This document shows positions 16,049-23,239 of a stretch of 24,007 nt of DNA, in pieces (position 1 is the first letter of the stretch; every line of letters starts with the position of its first letter). Origin of the DNA: an uncultured Collinsella sp. (GTDB lineage: Bacteria > Actinomycetota > Coriobacteriia > Coriobacteriales > Coriobacteriaceae). The position numbers were made by a program, and so were the translations under genes. Location of the stretch: the NCBI GenBank assembly GCA_900550825.1, contig URTZ01000010.1:1-24007 (forward strand), read 5' to 3'. Below the pieces are notes generated by a model, which saw only the letters and a list, made by a program, of their open reading frames with translations, was not told the origin of the DNA and did no database searches.

Positions 16049-16624
16049 ATGGCTGAGACTTCAAAACCGAGCCGCAGAAGGCGGAGTGCCGCGCCGGTCA
16101 ACCGACGCACGACATCGGTGACGTGGGGCAAACACGCCTCGGGGTTTGATGGCTCGTTCAAGCGCACTAAATACGGCTATCCTTCGGCAAGCGCCCGCTT
16201 GGCAATGCAGGCCGAGTCCTCGCTGTGGGGCCGCAAACGCGTGGTGGGCTCAAAGCTCAAGCACGACGGAACGCTCGGCTACATCAGCCGCGGGGCGGCT
16301 CGCCGCAGCGGACTCAATCCGGCTGGTTGGCACCGTTATGTTCCGATCGCGGTCGCCGTTGCAGTGATCGTCATCGCACTCGCTGTGCTTGGCTACGCCG
16401 GCGGTGGCGCCAACTTGGACGCAGTGTTTAAATCGCCCGAGCTCGCGCATGCAGGTACAGAAGTTGTCGAGGGCGCGCAGACCCAGACAGGCGTCGCGCC
16501 CCAGCGCGGCATCGTCGCGGCGGCCTCCACCATCGCCGATGCGCAAAAGGACGAAGACAAGCAAGGTGACGACGCCGAAACGGCCCAGACAAGCGAAGCG
16601 ACGACAACTCAAATATCAACATAG
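16049..16624 (+). CDS. Single-pass membrane protein of unknown function
   Basis: A 191-residue protein that I do not recognise. The first 97 residues are strongly basic (runs such as SRRRRS and RKRVV) and presumably cytosolic, with a tyrosine/glycine-rich stretch around residues 38-46. One hydrophobic helix spans about residues 98-117 (VPIAVAVAVIVIALAVLGY). The remaining 70 residues are acidic, rich in Ala, Gln, Thr and Asp, and probably extracellular and disordered. The ATG at 16049 with GAGGG upstream is preferred to one 18 codons earlier. It lies 84 bp after the degenerate NtrC-like gene and ends at a palindrome shared with the convergent nitroreductase. The shape resembles small envelope-associated proteins of actinobacteria, but no function is claimed. 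Confidence 0.75.
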   Translation: MAETSKPSRRRRSAAPVNRRTTSVTWGKHASGFDGSFKRTKYGYPSASARLAMQAESSLWGRKRVVGSKLKHDGTLGYISRGAARRSGLNPAGWHRYVPIAVAVAVIVIALAVLGYAGGGANLDAVFKSPELAHAGTEVVEGAQTQTGVAPQRGIVAAASTIADAQKDEDKQGDDAETAQTSEATTTQIST

Positions 16625-16626
16625 CT

Positions 16627-16661
16627 TGCCGGCAGAAGGGGACGTTCCTTTTCTGCCGGCA
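16627..16661 (+). repeat. GGGGACAG-loop palindrome, copy E
   Basis: TGCCGGCAGAA (16627-16637) and TTCTGCCGGCA (16651-16661) form a perfect 11-bp stem around the 13-nt loop GGGGACGTTCCTT. It sits between two convergent genes, 2 bp after one stop and 18 bp before the other, and could terminate both. Confidence 0.82.
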
Positions 16662-16679
16662 GTTTGGGACACTCCTGCG

Positions 16680-17201
16680 CTACCTAACGTACACCACGTT
16701 GTCGCGGCGCGGCTTTGCCTCGGGTAGCGTGTCCTCGGCGTAGCCAAGAATGCAGTTACCGACACCGCGCAGACTGCCGTCGGCGGGCAGGCCCCAGCTG
16801 GCCAGCAGCTCCAGGCCCTCGGGCGAGTCAAAGACCTCATGCGCGCGGTGAATCCAGCACGAATCGACGCCCAACGCATAGGCGGCGTTGAGCAGATTGC
16901 CCATGGCAAGCGACCCGTCTTCCAGATGCGTGGGCACGCTGCGATCGACCAGCACCACGACAACCGTCTTGGCGCCGTAGAAGGGGTCGCCATCGCTGCC
17001 CATAACCTGGGCGTTGAGCTGTGAGAGGCGCTCGACGGTTGCAGGGTCGGTAACGGCGACAAAGGTCACCGGCTGGCGGCCCATGCCGCTCGGTGCATAC
17101 TGGCCGGCTTCGATAATGCGTGCAAGCTTTTCGGCCTCGACGGGACGATCGCTGTATTTGCGGCAGCTGCGGCGATGGATGAGCGCTTCGATGGTCTCCA
17201 T
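16680..17201 (-). CDS. Nitroreductase-family FMN oxidoreductase
   Basis: A 173-residue flavoprotein of the nitroreductase fold, expected to work as a homodimer with FMN and NAD(P)H in the cytosol. The N-terminal RRSCRKYSDRPV (10-21) supplies the phosphate-binding arginines, AGQYAPSGMGRQP (32-44) is the flavin-contact segment, and GNLLNAAYALGVDSCWIHR is the dimer helix. GYAEDTLPEAKPRRD near the C-terminus is the usual final strand and loop. Length is typical of the short subfamily. The ATG at 17201 is preceded by AGGAGG at ideal spacing, so an in-frame start five codons earlier is not used. The substrate in vivo is unknown; such enzymes reduce nitro compounds, quinones or flavins. It converges with the single-pass membrane protein. 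Confidence 0.92.
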   Translation of the reverse strand: METIEALIHRRSCRKYSDRPVEAEKLARIIEAGQYAPSGMGRQPVTFVAVTDPATVERLSQLNAQVMGSDGDPFYGAKTVVVVLVDRSVPTHLEDGSLAMGNLLNAAYALGVDSCWIHRAHEVFDSPEGLELLASWGLPADGSLRGVGNCILGYAEDTLPEAKPRRDNVVYVR

Positions 17202-17493
17202 GGGTCCTCCTGACATTGGTTTTAGATGCTCCGTTCTTACCCGTCGAGCTAAAACTGTAATCGCGCGCGAAACCTCAAATAACGCTAGCTACCAATTGGA
17301 AAAGTAGGTTTGCATAAAATCGCAGGCAAAATGTGAGAAGCGAGTGAGCTGGTCAAACGTTTTATCCCGTCTACCCTGCGGTTTTTTACCACTTGCCTAA
17401 ATGACGAACGCATAACCTCTGATAAAGGTTTTACTAAAGGAGTACCAACGTTTATTAACGCGCCATGGTGGCGCCGGGCCAGGAGGTAACATC

Positions 17494-17784
17494 ATGTTCC
17501 AGGCTGGAGATGTCGTCGAGACCGACTTCGAAGGATTTCTGAAGCTGCTGCGTTCCAAGACGCGCGCTTTTGTGACGATCGAAGATCACGAGTATTACAT
17601 CACGCACACCGATGGCTATTGGCGTGTTCAGGATTGCGAGGCCCTCAACGATAAGGGCCACTTTACTGACTGCTCCGAGCTGGTCAACACGGTTTGCGAG
17701 GTCGTCGAGCTGCCTTGGATCTGCGGCAAGAGCCTGCACGACAGCTTCTCGGGCGCCACGGTCTACGAGGCCGTCGCCGCCTAG
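17494..17784 (+). CDS. Small conserved-looking protein of unknown function
   Basis: A 96-residue acidic, soluble protein that I do not recognise. It has a clean Shine-Dalgarno (AGGAGG at 17481-17486), a good intrinsic terminator 26 bp after its stop, and its own 292-bp upstream gap, so it is very probably a real, well-translated single gene. The sequence alternates hydrophobic and charged residues (AFVTIEDHEYYITHTDGYWRVQD) in the manner of a small beta-rich domain, followed by a helix. Three cysteines (DCEA, DCSE, VCEVV) and a fourth in WICGK are spread through the chain; no metal-binding spacing is evident. A hairpin GCGCCA-TGG-TGGCGC (17460-17474) lies just before the ribosome site and could tune translation. 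Confidence 0.82.
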   Translation: MFQAGDVVETDFEGFLKLLRSKTRAFVTIEDHEYYITHTDGYWRVQDCEALNDKGHFTDCSELVNTVCEVVELPWICGKSLHDSFSGATVYEAVAA

Positions 17785-17810
17785 CAGGCAACACAACTAG
17801 GTTTTCGCGT

Positions 17811-17846
17811 GACCGCCGGCGCTGCCCCCGCGCTGGCGGTCTTTTT
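17811..17846 (+). terminator. Intrinsic terminator after the 96-residue protein
   Basis: A 12-bp stem (17811-17822 with 17830-17841; GACCGCC outer arm, one G-T pair) with loop TGCCCCC is followed by TTTTT. It is the clearest rho-independent terminator of the window. Confidence 0.92.
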
Positions 17847-17889
17847 CTAGCGATAGGTCATAAAGACGCATCCATTTTCGGCACGCCTG

Positions 17890-17944
17890 TTGACGATAGT
17901 CAAAACTCGGACTAATCTAGAGACACAAATTGGTCAAAACTCGG
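17890..17944 (+). promoter_or_regulatory. Promoter and probable MarR operator of the marR-ABC operon
   Basis: TTGACG (17890-17895) and TAATCT (17913-17918) are separated by exactly 17 bp, the best promoter of the window. The -35 sits inside the palindrome TTGACGATAGTCAA (17890-17903). GTCAAAACTCGG occurs twice, at 17899-17910 in the spacer and at 17933-17944 just after the presumed start point. Both features suit repression by the MarR protein encoded next. Confidence 0.75.
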
Positions 17945-17964
17945 GCAATCGAATGGTGGGATAG

Positions 17965-18465
17965 ATGAATAGTGCGGTTACGCTGGTCGACTTCGACCGG
18001 TTGCTCAATGGACTCGACCATATCTATTCGGAGTTCTCGCGCGCCTGCGGCCTTTCGGACTGCGCTTACTGGATGCTCGTCGATACCAGCACGGCGGGCG
18101 GCAGTATTGCCGTAAGCCGTCTGACAAGCGAATGGTTCTACAGCAAGCAGACCATCAACTCGGCAATTAAAACCTTGACGGCGCGGGGCTTCGCAACGTT
18201 GGAGTTTGCCGAAGGCAGCCGTAAGAACAAGGTTGTGAGCCTGACCGAAGAGGGCAGGCGATTTGCCGAGCGTTATGCGCTGCCGGCACTCAAGGCCGAG
18301 CAGCGAGCCTTTGGCGCGCTTGAGCCGTGTGAGCAACGCGAGATTATGCGCTTGATCGGCAAATTCTCTCAGGTGCTCGGCGAGGAGTGCAATGCCTTTA
18401 AGCAGCATATCGCTGCCGAGAGCCAAGCCGAGAATCAAGGTGAGGGGGAGTCGTGCGACTGTTAA
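17965..18465 (+). CDS. MarR-family transcriptional regulator
   Basis: A 166-residue regulator with the MarR winged HTH at about residues 48-104: SRLTSEWFYSKQTINSAIKTL as helix-turn-helix and FAEGSRKNKVVSLTEEGRRFAE as the beta wing and following helix. N- and C-terminal helices should form the dimer. MarR proteins usually repress their own operon and neighbouring efflux genes until a small ligand binds; here the operator-like repeats overlap the promoter at 17890 and two ABC exporter genes follow. The ATG has GGTGGG upstream. The downstream ABC gene starts at a GTG inside the last codons (13-bp overlap), showing translational coupling. The C-terminal end is Glu/Gln-rich and includes two cysteines (SCDC); whether they sense redox is open. 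Confidence 0.92.
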   Translation: MNSAVTLVDFDRLLNGLDHIYSEFSRACGLSDCAYWMLVDTSTAGGSIAVSRLTSEWFYSKQTINSAIKTLTARGFATLEFAEGSRKNKVVSLTEEGRRFAERYALPALKAEQRAFGALEPCEQREIMRLIGKFSQVLGEECNAFKQHIAAESQAENQGEGESCDC

Positions 18466-20189
18466 TGAGGTTTCTAAAGCCCTATCGAGGGCTTGTCGCA
18501 GTGACGCTGCTGGTGCTGCTGGTGGATAACGTCGGTACGCTGTTGGTTCCCACGATGCTGGCGAACATGGTCAACACCGGTATTACCACGGGCGATGTCG
18601 ACTACATTTTACGCAACGGCCTATACATGTTTATCGCGACCAGCATGGCTAGCGGCGGCACGGTGCTGGGCTGCTATCTTTCGGCGCGCCTGGCCGCCAA
18701 CGTGGCTTGCGATATCCGCAATGCCGTGTACGACAAATCGCTCGAGCTCGCGGCCAGCGATTTTGAGCGCTTTGGCACCGGATCGATGATCACGCGCTCG
18801 CTCAACGACATCAACGTGATTCAGCAGGCGATTCTGCAGACGATTCAGCTGGTGCTGCCCGTGCCGTTTTTGGCTGTGGCGGGCATCATCTTTGCCTGGT
18901 TTATCGATCCTGCCATGGGCACGCTTCTGGGCGTAGTCGTTGCGATTGTGCTGGTGGCGGCGGTCTTTACGGTTGCCAACGCGGCTCCGATCTTTATGCG
19001 CTTGCAGAGCTTTATCGACCGCATGAACGTGGTGCTGCGCGAAAACATCGTGGGCGTGCGCGTCATACGTGCGTTTAACAAGGAGCGCCACGAGGAACGG
19101 CGTCTGGACGAGGTGTTTAGCGAATACGCCGCCAACGCCATCAAAGTCAACCACCTGTTTGTGGGCCTCGACAGCTCAAGCTTCTTTTTGATGAACATCG
19201 CCGAGGTGGCGGTGCTGTGGGTGGGCGGCAACCGCGTAGGCGCCCACGCCATGCAGATTGCGAGTATCTCGGCGGTGCTGGAGTATGCAATTCTGATCCT
19301 GTTCTTTGTGATGATGGCCCAGATGGTGGTGCTGACGCTTCCGCGTGCTGCCGCGTGCCTGAACCGTGCGCAGCAGGTGCTGGAGATTGAGCCGAGCATC
19401 GTCGATGGCGGGCGTACGCTTGATGCGGCCGCGTCCGACTCAAAGGACGGGGCCGATGTGGTCGCCGTGTTCGATCATATGTCGTTTCGCTTTGACGACG
19501 CCGACGAGGACACCCTGTGCGACCTGAGCTTTGCCTGCCGTCGCGGTCAGACGACTGCGATCGTTGGCTCGACAGGCTCGGGCAAATCGACGGTGGCAAA
19601 GCTTCTGCTGCGCTTCCACGATGCCACCAAGGGCTCCATTCGCCTGAATGGTGTGGACCTGCGCGAGCTTACGCAAGACGAAATCCGCGGGCGCATTGCC
19701 TATGTGCCGCAGAAGGCGTGGCTGTTCTCGGGCACGGTGGCGAGCAACCTTCGCTTTGGTAACGAAGGCGCGACCGAGGGCGACATGCTTCACGCGCTTG
19801 AGGTTGCCCAGAGCACCTTTGTACTCGACCAACCGCAGGGGCTCGATACCCCGGTGGCGCAGGGCGGTACGAACTTTTCGGGCGGCCAGCGCCAGCGTTT
19901 GGCAATCGCCCGTGCGCTCATGAAGCATGCCGATCTATATATCTTCGATGACAGTTTTTCGGCCCTGGACTTTAAGACCGATGCCGCTCTGCGTCATGCG
20001 TTGCAAGACGAGACGCGTGACGCTGCGGTGCTCATCATCGCGCAGCGCATCTCGACGATCTTGCACGCCGACCAGATCGTCGTGCTCAAGGATGGCGAGG
20101 TTGTGGGTCTGGGCACGCATGGCGAGCTTATGGAAACCTGCGAGGTGTACCGCGCCATCGCGGAATCGCAGATGAAGGGAGGTGAGTAG
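18453..20189 (+). CDS. ABC exporter half-transporter with degenerate ATP site (TM287/LmrC-like)
   Basis: A 578-residue fusion of a six-helix exporter domain (1-310) and a nucleotide-binding domain. Visible motifs: Walker A GSTGSGKST (372-380), Q-loop Q420, signature FSGGQ (475-479), Walker B LYIFDD (495-500). The catalytic glutamate is Asp500, and the switch histidine is Gln531 (IIAQRISTI). Both changes are the hallmark of the non-catalytic partner in heterodimeric exporters such as TM287/288 and LmrCD, so this is a functional specialisation and not decay. The start is GTG at 18453 behind GAGGGGGAG; an in-frame ATG at 18465 overlapping the marR stop is the alternative. It should pair with the next gene's product in the inner membrane to export lipophilic compounds. 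Confidence 0.92.
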   Translation: MRLLMRFLKPYRGLVAVTLLVLLVDNVGTLLVPTMLANMVNTGITTGDVDYILRNGLYMFIATSMASGGTVLGCYLSARLAANVACDIRNAVYDKSLELAASDFERFGTGSMITRSLNDINVIQQAILQTIQLVLPVPFLAVAGIIFAWFIDPAMGTLLGVVVAIVLVAAVFTVANAAPIFMRLQSFIDRMNVVLRENIVGVRVIRAFNKERHEERRLDEVFSEYAANAIKVNHLFVGLDSSSFFLMNIAEVAVLWVGGNRVGAHAMQIASISAVLEYAILILFFVMMAQMVVLTLPRAAACLNRAQQVLEIEPSIVDGGRTLDAAASDSKDGADVVAVFDHMSFRFDDADEDTLCDLSFACRRGQTTAIVGSTGSGKSTVAKLLLRFHDATKGSIRLNGVDLRELTQDEIRGRIAYVPQKAWLFSGTVASNLRFGNEGATEGDMLHALEVAQSTFVLDQPQGLDTPVAQGGTNFSGGQRQRLAIARALMKHADLYIFDDSFSALDFKTDAALRHALQDETRDAAVLIIAQRISTILHADQIVVLKDGEVVGLGTHGELMETCEVYRAIAESQMKGGE

Positions 20190-20190
20190 C

Positions 20191-22197
20191 ATGACCGAGG
20201 AGCTCAAGAAGCAGGGCGGCGTTGATGACGCCGCTGCCGCGGGACTGGTCGAGGAAACGGCTGCCGCGTCGACCGAGCTGGATGACGCCGCCAAGGCTGC
20301 AGCCGAGCGCGAGGCTCGCCGCCAAGCGCTCTACGAGGAAAACGAACGTGCCGAGGACGAGCGCGCCCGCGCCGAGGCAGAGCGTATGCGCGATGTGGGC
20401 GACGAGGACGAGGACGAGAAACCCCGCGACACCTGGGCGACGGTGCGCCGCCTGTGGAGCGAGGCTGCCGGCGACCATTGGCGCTTCTATATCGTGTTCG
20501 CGAGCATTGTGTTCTATGTCATCTTTAACACTGCCGCGCCGGCATATAGCGCCCGCGTGATCGATGAGCTGTGGGGCCACATTCAGGTAGCGTTTGTCAA
20601 CAACGCCACCTTCAGCATCACCTGGGAGAACTGCGGCAGGACTATCTTCATCTACTTTTTGATTTGGACGGCCGCCGCTTCGTTCTACGCGCTCCAGAGC
20701 TTTTTGATGTCGAGCGTGGCCGAACGCCTCAATCTGCGCCTGCGCAACCGCATCGCGCAAAAGCTCAACCGTCTGCCGCTCGCCTATTTTGACGCGCATC
20801 GTCCCGGCGAGGTCGTCAGCCGCGCGACCAACGACCTGGACAAGATGTCCGAGAGCATGCAGCGCGGATTGCTGCAGCTGCTCGTGTCGATCGGCACGGT
20901 TGTTGGTGCTGTGAGCGTGATGTTCGTGTTCAGCGTGCAGCTTACGCTCGTCTTTCTGTTCTTTACGGCACTGTCGCTGCTGGTGACGAAGGTCGTCTCG
21001 CGCCGCACACACGATGTGACGGGCGAGCGCCAGGAGTGGGTGTCCAAGATTACGAGTGCGGTCGAGGAAGGCTATTCGGGCCGTCTGGTGATCCGCGCGT
21101 TTAACCGCGAACGCCAAAGTTCTGCCGAGGTGCACCAGGCCTCGGGCGAGCTGGCTCGTGTGAGCACCAAGGCCGACTTTATGATCAATGCTGTCGGCCC
21201 CGCGGTGCGCTTTATCGGCCGTTTGGCGCAGATCGTTATTGCGCTCGTGGGCTGCAGCATGCTGGTCGCCGGCCACATGACCGTCGGCGTGTTCCAGGCG
21301 TTCTTCCAGTTTATCTACGAGGCGTCCGAGCCCATGACGCAGTTGTCGTTTACCTTCAACTCGCTGCAGAGCGCGCTGGCGAGTGCAGAGCGCGTGTTCG
21401 ACCTGCTCGATGAGCCCGAGATGGAGGCCGATCCGCTGCCGGACAAGGCCGCCAAGCTGCCGGGTCGCGTGGAGGGCCGCGTCTCCTTTGAGCATGTGCG
21501 CTTTGGTTATTCGCCCGACAAGCCGCTTATGCGCGACGTGTCGTTTACCGCCGAGCCGGGCCAGAAGATTGCCGTGGTGGGAACCACGGGCGCAGGCAAG
21601 ACGACGCTCATCAACCTGCTCATGCGCTTCTACGAGATTGACGGTGGCCGCATTACGCTCGACGGCGTGGATACGAGCCGCATGGATCGCGGCGAGCTGC
21701 GTCAGCAGTTTGGCATGGTGCTGCAGGACGCCTGGCTGTTCGACGGAACGATTGCCGAGAATATCGCCTATGGCTGCCCGGAGGCGACGCGCGAGGAAAT
21801 CGTTGCGGCCGCCCGTGCTGCGCAGGTCGACTTCTTTGTGCGCACCATGCCGCAGGGTTATGACACGCGGGTGGCCAACGATGCCGAGAGCATCAGCCAG
21901 GGCCAGCGTCAGCTGCTGACCATCGCGCGCGTGCTGCTCAACAACCCGGCGATTCTCATCCTGGACGAGGCGACGTCGAGCGTGGATACGCGTACCGAGC
22001 TTGCCATCGGCCGCGCCATGGACGCGCTCATGCGCGGGCGTACGAGCTTTGTGATCGCGCATCGCCTGTCGACGATCGTGGATGCCGACCTGATTCTGGT
22101 CATGGATCATGGCAATATTATCGAGCAGGGTACGCATAAGGAGCTACTGGCTGCCGAGGGTGCCTACGCCGACCTCTATCTGAGCCAGTTCGCATAA
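20191..22197 (+). CDS. ABC exporter half-transporter with canonical ATP site and acidic N-terminal extension (TM288/LmrD-like)
   Basis: A 668-residue partner of the preceding protein. The exporter domain starts only near residue 92; before it lies a charged Ala/Glu/Arg-rich segment (about 30-66, likely coiled coil) ending in the acidic run DEDEDE. The ATPase domain has Walker A GTTGAGKTT (464-472), Q-loop Q512, signature ISQGQ (568-572), Walker B LDE (591-593) with catalytic Glu593, and switch His624. The SQGQ signature is usual for the catalytic subunit of this heterodimer class. AAGGGAGG precedes the ATG at 20191; a GTG three codons earlier overlaps the previous stop and is less well placed. 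It closes the marR-ABC-ABC operon, followed by a palindrome and a terminator. Confidence 0.93.
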   Translation: MTEELKKQGGVDDAAAAGLVEETAAASTELDDAAKAAAEREARRQALYEENERAEDERARAEAERMRDVGDEDEDEKPRDTWATVRRLWSEAAGDHWRFYIVFASIVFYVIFNTAAPAYSARVIDELWGHIQVAFVNNATFSITWENCGRTIFIYFLIWTAAASFYALQSFLMSSVAERLNLRLRNRIAQKLNRLPLAYFDAHRPGEVVSRATNDLDKMSESMQRGLLQLLVSIGTVVGAVSVMFVFSVQLTLVFLFFTALSLLVTKVVSRRTHDVTGERQEWVSKITSAVEEGYSGRLVIRAFNRERQSSAEVHQASGELARVSTKADFMINAVGPAVRFIGRLAQIVIALVGCSMLVAGHMTVGVFQAFFQFIYEASEPMTQLSFTFNSLQSALASAERVFDLLDEPEMEADPLPDKAAKLPGRVEGRVSFEHVRFGYSPDKPLMRDVSFTAEPGQKIAVVGTTGAGKTTLINLLMRFYEIDGGRITLDGVDTSRMDRGELRQQFGMVLQDAWLFDGTIAENIAYGCPEATREEIVAAARAAQVDFFVRTMPQGYDTRVANDAESISQGQRQLLTIARVLLNNPAILILDEATSSVDTRTELAIGRAMDALMRGRTSFVIAHRLSTIVDADLILVMDHGNIIEQGTHKELLAAEGAYADLYLSQFA

Positions 22198-22228
22198 TGT
22201 GACAAAGGGGCAGTCCCACATGTCACAT
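22197..22228 (+). repeat. GGGGACAG-loop palindrome, copy F
   Basis: ATGTGACA (22197-22204) and TGTCACAT (22221-22228) form an 8-bp stem around a 16-nt loop containing GGGGCAGTCCC. The first base of the left arm is the last base of the ABC gene's stop codon. Confidence 0.7.
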
Positions 22229-22232
22229 CGAA

Positions 22233-22274
22233 AAGAAGGCGCGCTGGGGGATTGATTCCCTGGCGCGCCTTCTT
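22233..22274. terminator. Bidirectional terminator between ABC operon and cysE
   Basis: AAGAAGGCGCGC (22233-22244) pairs perfectly with GCGCGCCTTCTT (22263-22274); the loop can pair further (GGG with CCC). Runs of A before and T within the arms on each strand suit termination of both convergent transcripts. Confidence 0.88.
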
Positions 22275-22311
22275 ACGTTGATGCCGATGTCGTTTTGTGC
22301 CGCTTGCGTTC

Positions 22312-23016
22312 CTAGCGTTCGTCCACGAGCTTTGCGACGAGGGCTTTGAGCTCGGCCACCTCTCGCTCGAGTTCTTTGACGCGGCGGGCGTTCTCGGTGA
22401 TGCCTTGGCGGTTGAGGGCGCTCTGCTCGGCGGCATCGTCGGGCATGTACTCGCGATGCTGCTTGGCATCGAAGCTCTCCTCGAACACGCGGCAGCCGTT
22501 GCGCTTGATGATGCGTCCCGGCACGCCCACGACGGTGCAGTTGTCGGGCACGTCCTTGACGACAACCGAGTTGCCGCCGATCTTGACGTTGTTGCCGATG
22601 CGGATGTTGCCGAGCACCTTGGCGCCCGTGCCCACGGTGACGTTGTTGCCCAGGGTGGGGTGGCGCTTGCCGGTCTCGTTGCCGGTGCCGCCGAGCGTGA
22701 CGCCCTGGTAGAGCACGCAGTTGTCGCCCACGATGGTGGTCTCGCCGATGACGACGCCCATGGCATGGTCGATAAAGAAATGCTTGCCAATCTGTGCCGC
22801 GGGATGAATCTCGACGCCGGTGATGTGGCGGGTGATTTGCGAGAGCACGCGGGCGAGCGAGCGATGACCGTGCTCCCAGAGCCAGTGCTCGGGCACGTGG
22901 TTCCACTTGGCGTGCAGGCCAGGATAGGAAAGGAAGATGACCAGACCGTTTTGTGCAGCGGGGTCTTGCGCCTGGACGGTCTTGATATCCTCGCGAATGG
23001 TATTGATAAAGCTCAC
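22312..23016 (-). CDS. cysE: Serine O-acetyltransferase, short (EpsC) type
   Basis: A 234-residue enzyme that acetylates serine with acetyl-CoA, giving O-acetylserine for cysteine synthesis. The left-handed beta-helix hexapeptide repeats run through about residues 65-165, with the catalytic His84 in IDHAMGVVIGET, the KRHPTLG histidine (H119), LYQGVTLGGTG and the CoA-binding GVPGRIIKR (164-172). The long N-terminal helical domain of E. coli CysE is reduced, as in Gram-positive and plant-symbiont short forms. The last 30 residues (RRVKELEREVAELKALVAKL) form a probable leucine-zipper-like coiled coil not typical of the family. The start is GTG at 23016, chosen because AAGGGAGGG lies just upstream; the longer ATG frame adds 29 unrelated residues. 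A TATACT -10 candidate lies at 23063-23058. Confidence 0.92.
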   Translation of the reverse strand: MSFINTIREDIKTVQAQDPAAQNGLVIFLSYPGLHAKWNHVPEHWLWEHGHRSLARVLSQITRHITGVEIHPAAQIGKHFFIDHAMGVVIGETTIVGDNCVLYQGVTLGGTGNETGKRHPTLGNNVTVGTGAKVLGNIRIGNNVKIGGNSVVVKDVPDNCTVVGVPGRIIKRNGCRVFEESFDAKQHREYMPDDAAEQSALNRQGITENARRVKELEREVAELKALVAKLVDER

Positions 23017-23159
23017 CGGCCGCCCTCCCTTAGCGCCATGGCAATGCGATTCAATAAAGTATAGCGATTTGCTAGGGATTAGGAAGGACAATCTTGGCGC
23101 CATTGCGCTACAGATGTCAGTTATGCAAACTTGCTGGTAATGGAGTCATGCTTTTGTGG

Positions 23160-23193
23160 GGTTGCGCACGAGGGGGCACCGCAACCGTATACT
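23160..23193 (+). promoter_or_regulatory. Inverted repeat and candidate -10 box upstream of dedA-like gene
   Basis: GGTTGCG (23160-23166) and CGCAACC (23180-23186) form an inverted repeat with a 13-bp spacer. It ends one base before TATACT (23188-23193), a good -10 candidate. A -35 hexamer would fall inside the repeat (TTGCGC at 23162-23167, but with a long 20-bp spacer). Repressor or activator binding here is possible. Confidence 0.4.
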
Positions 23194-23239
23194 GGTCAAC
23201 TTGGACGTATCCGCGCCCACAACTGAGAGGTTCTACTTC

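Noticed and set aside
17465..17542. A short upstream frame overlapping the start of the 96-residue gene
   Set aside because: No Shine-Dalgarno at usable distance; overlap is out of frame and nothing suggests it is translated.
18453..20189. Inactivated ABC pseudogene because of Asp and Gln in the ATPase site
   Set aside because: The same two replacements are characteristic of the non-catalytic half in working heterodimeric exporters, the frame is intact and the partner gene is coupled.
20128..22137. A 669-codon open frame on the minus strand opposite the second ABC gene
   Set aside because: Shadow of the ABC gene for the same reason; no domain and no ribosome site of note.
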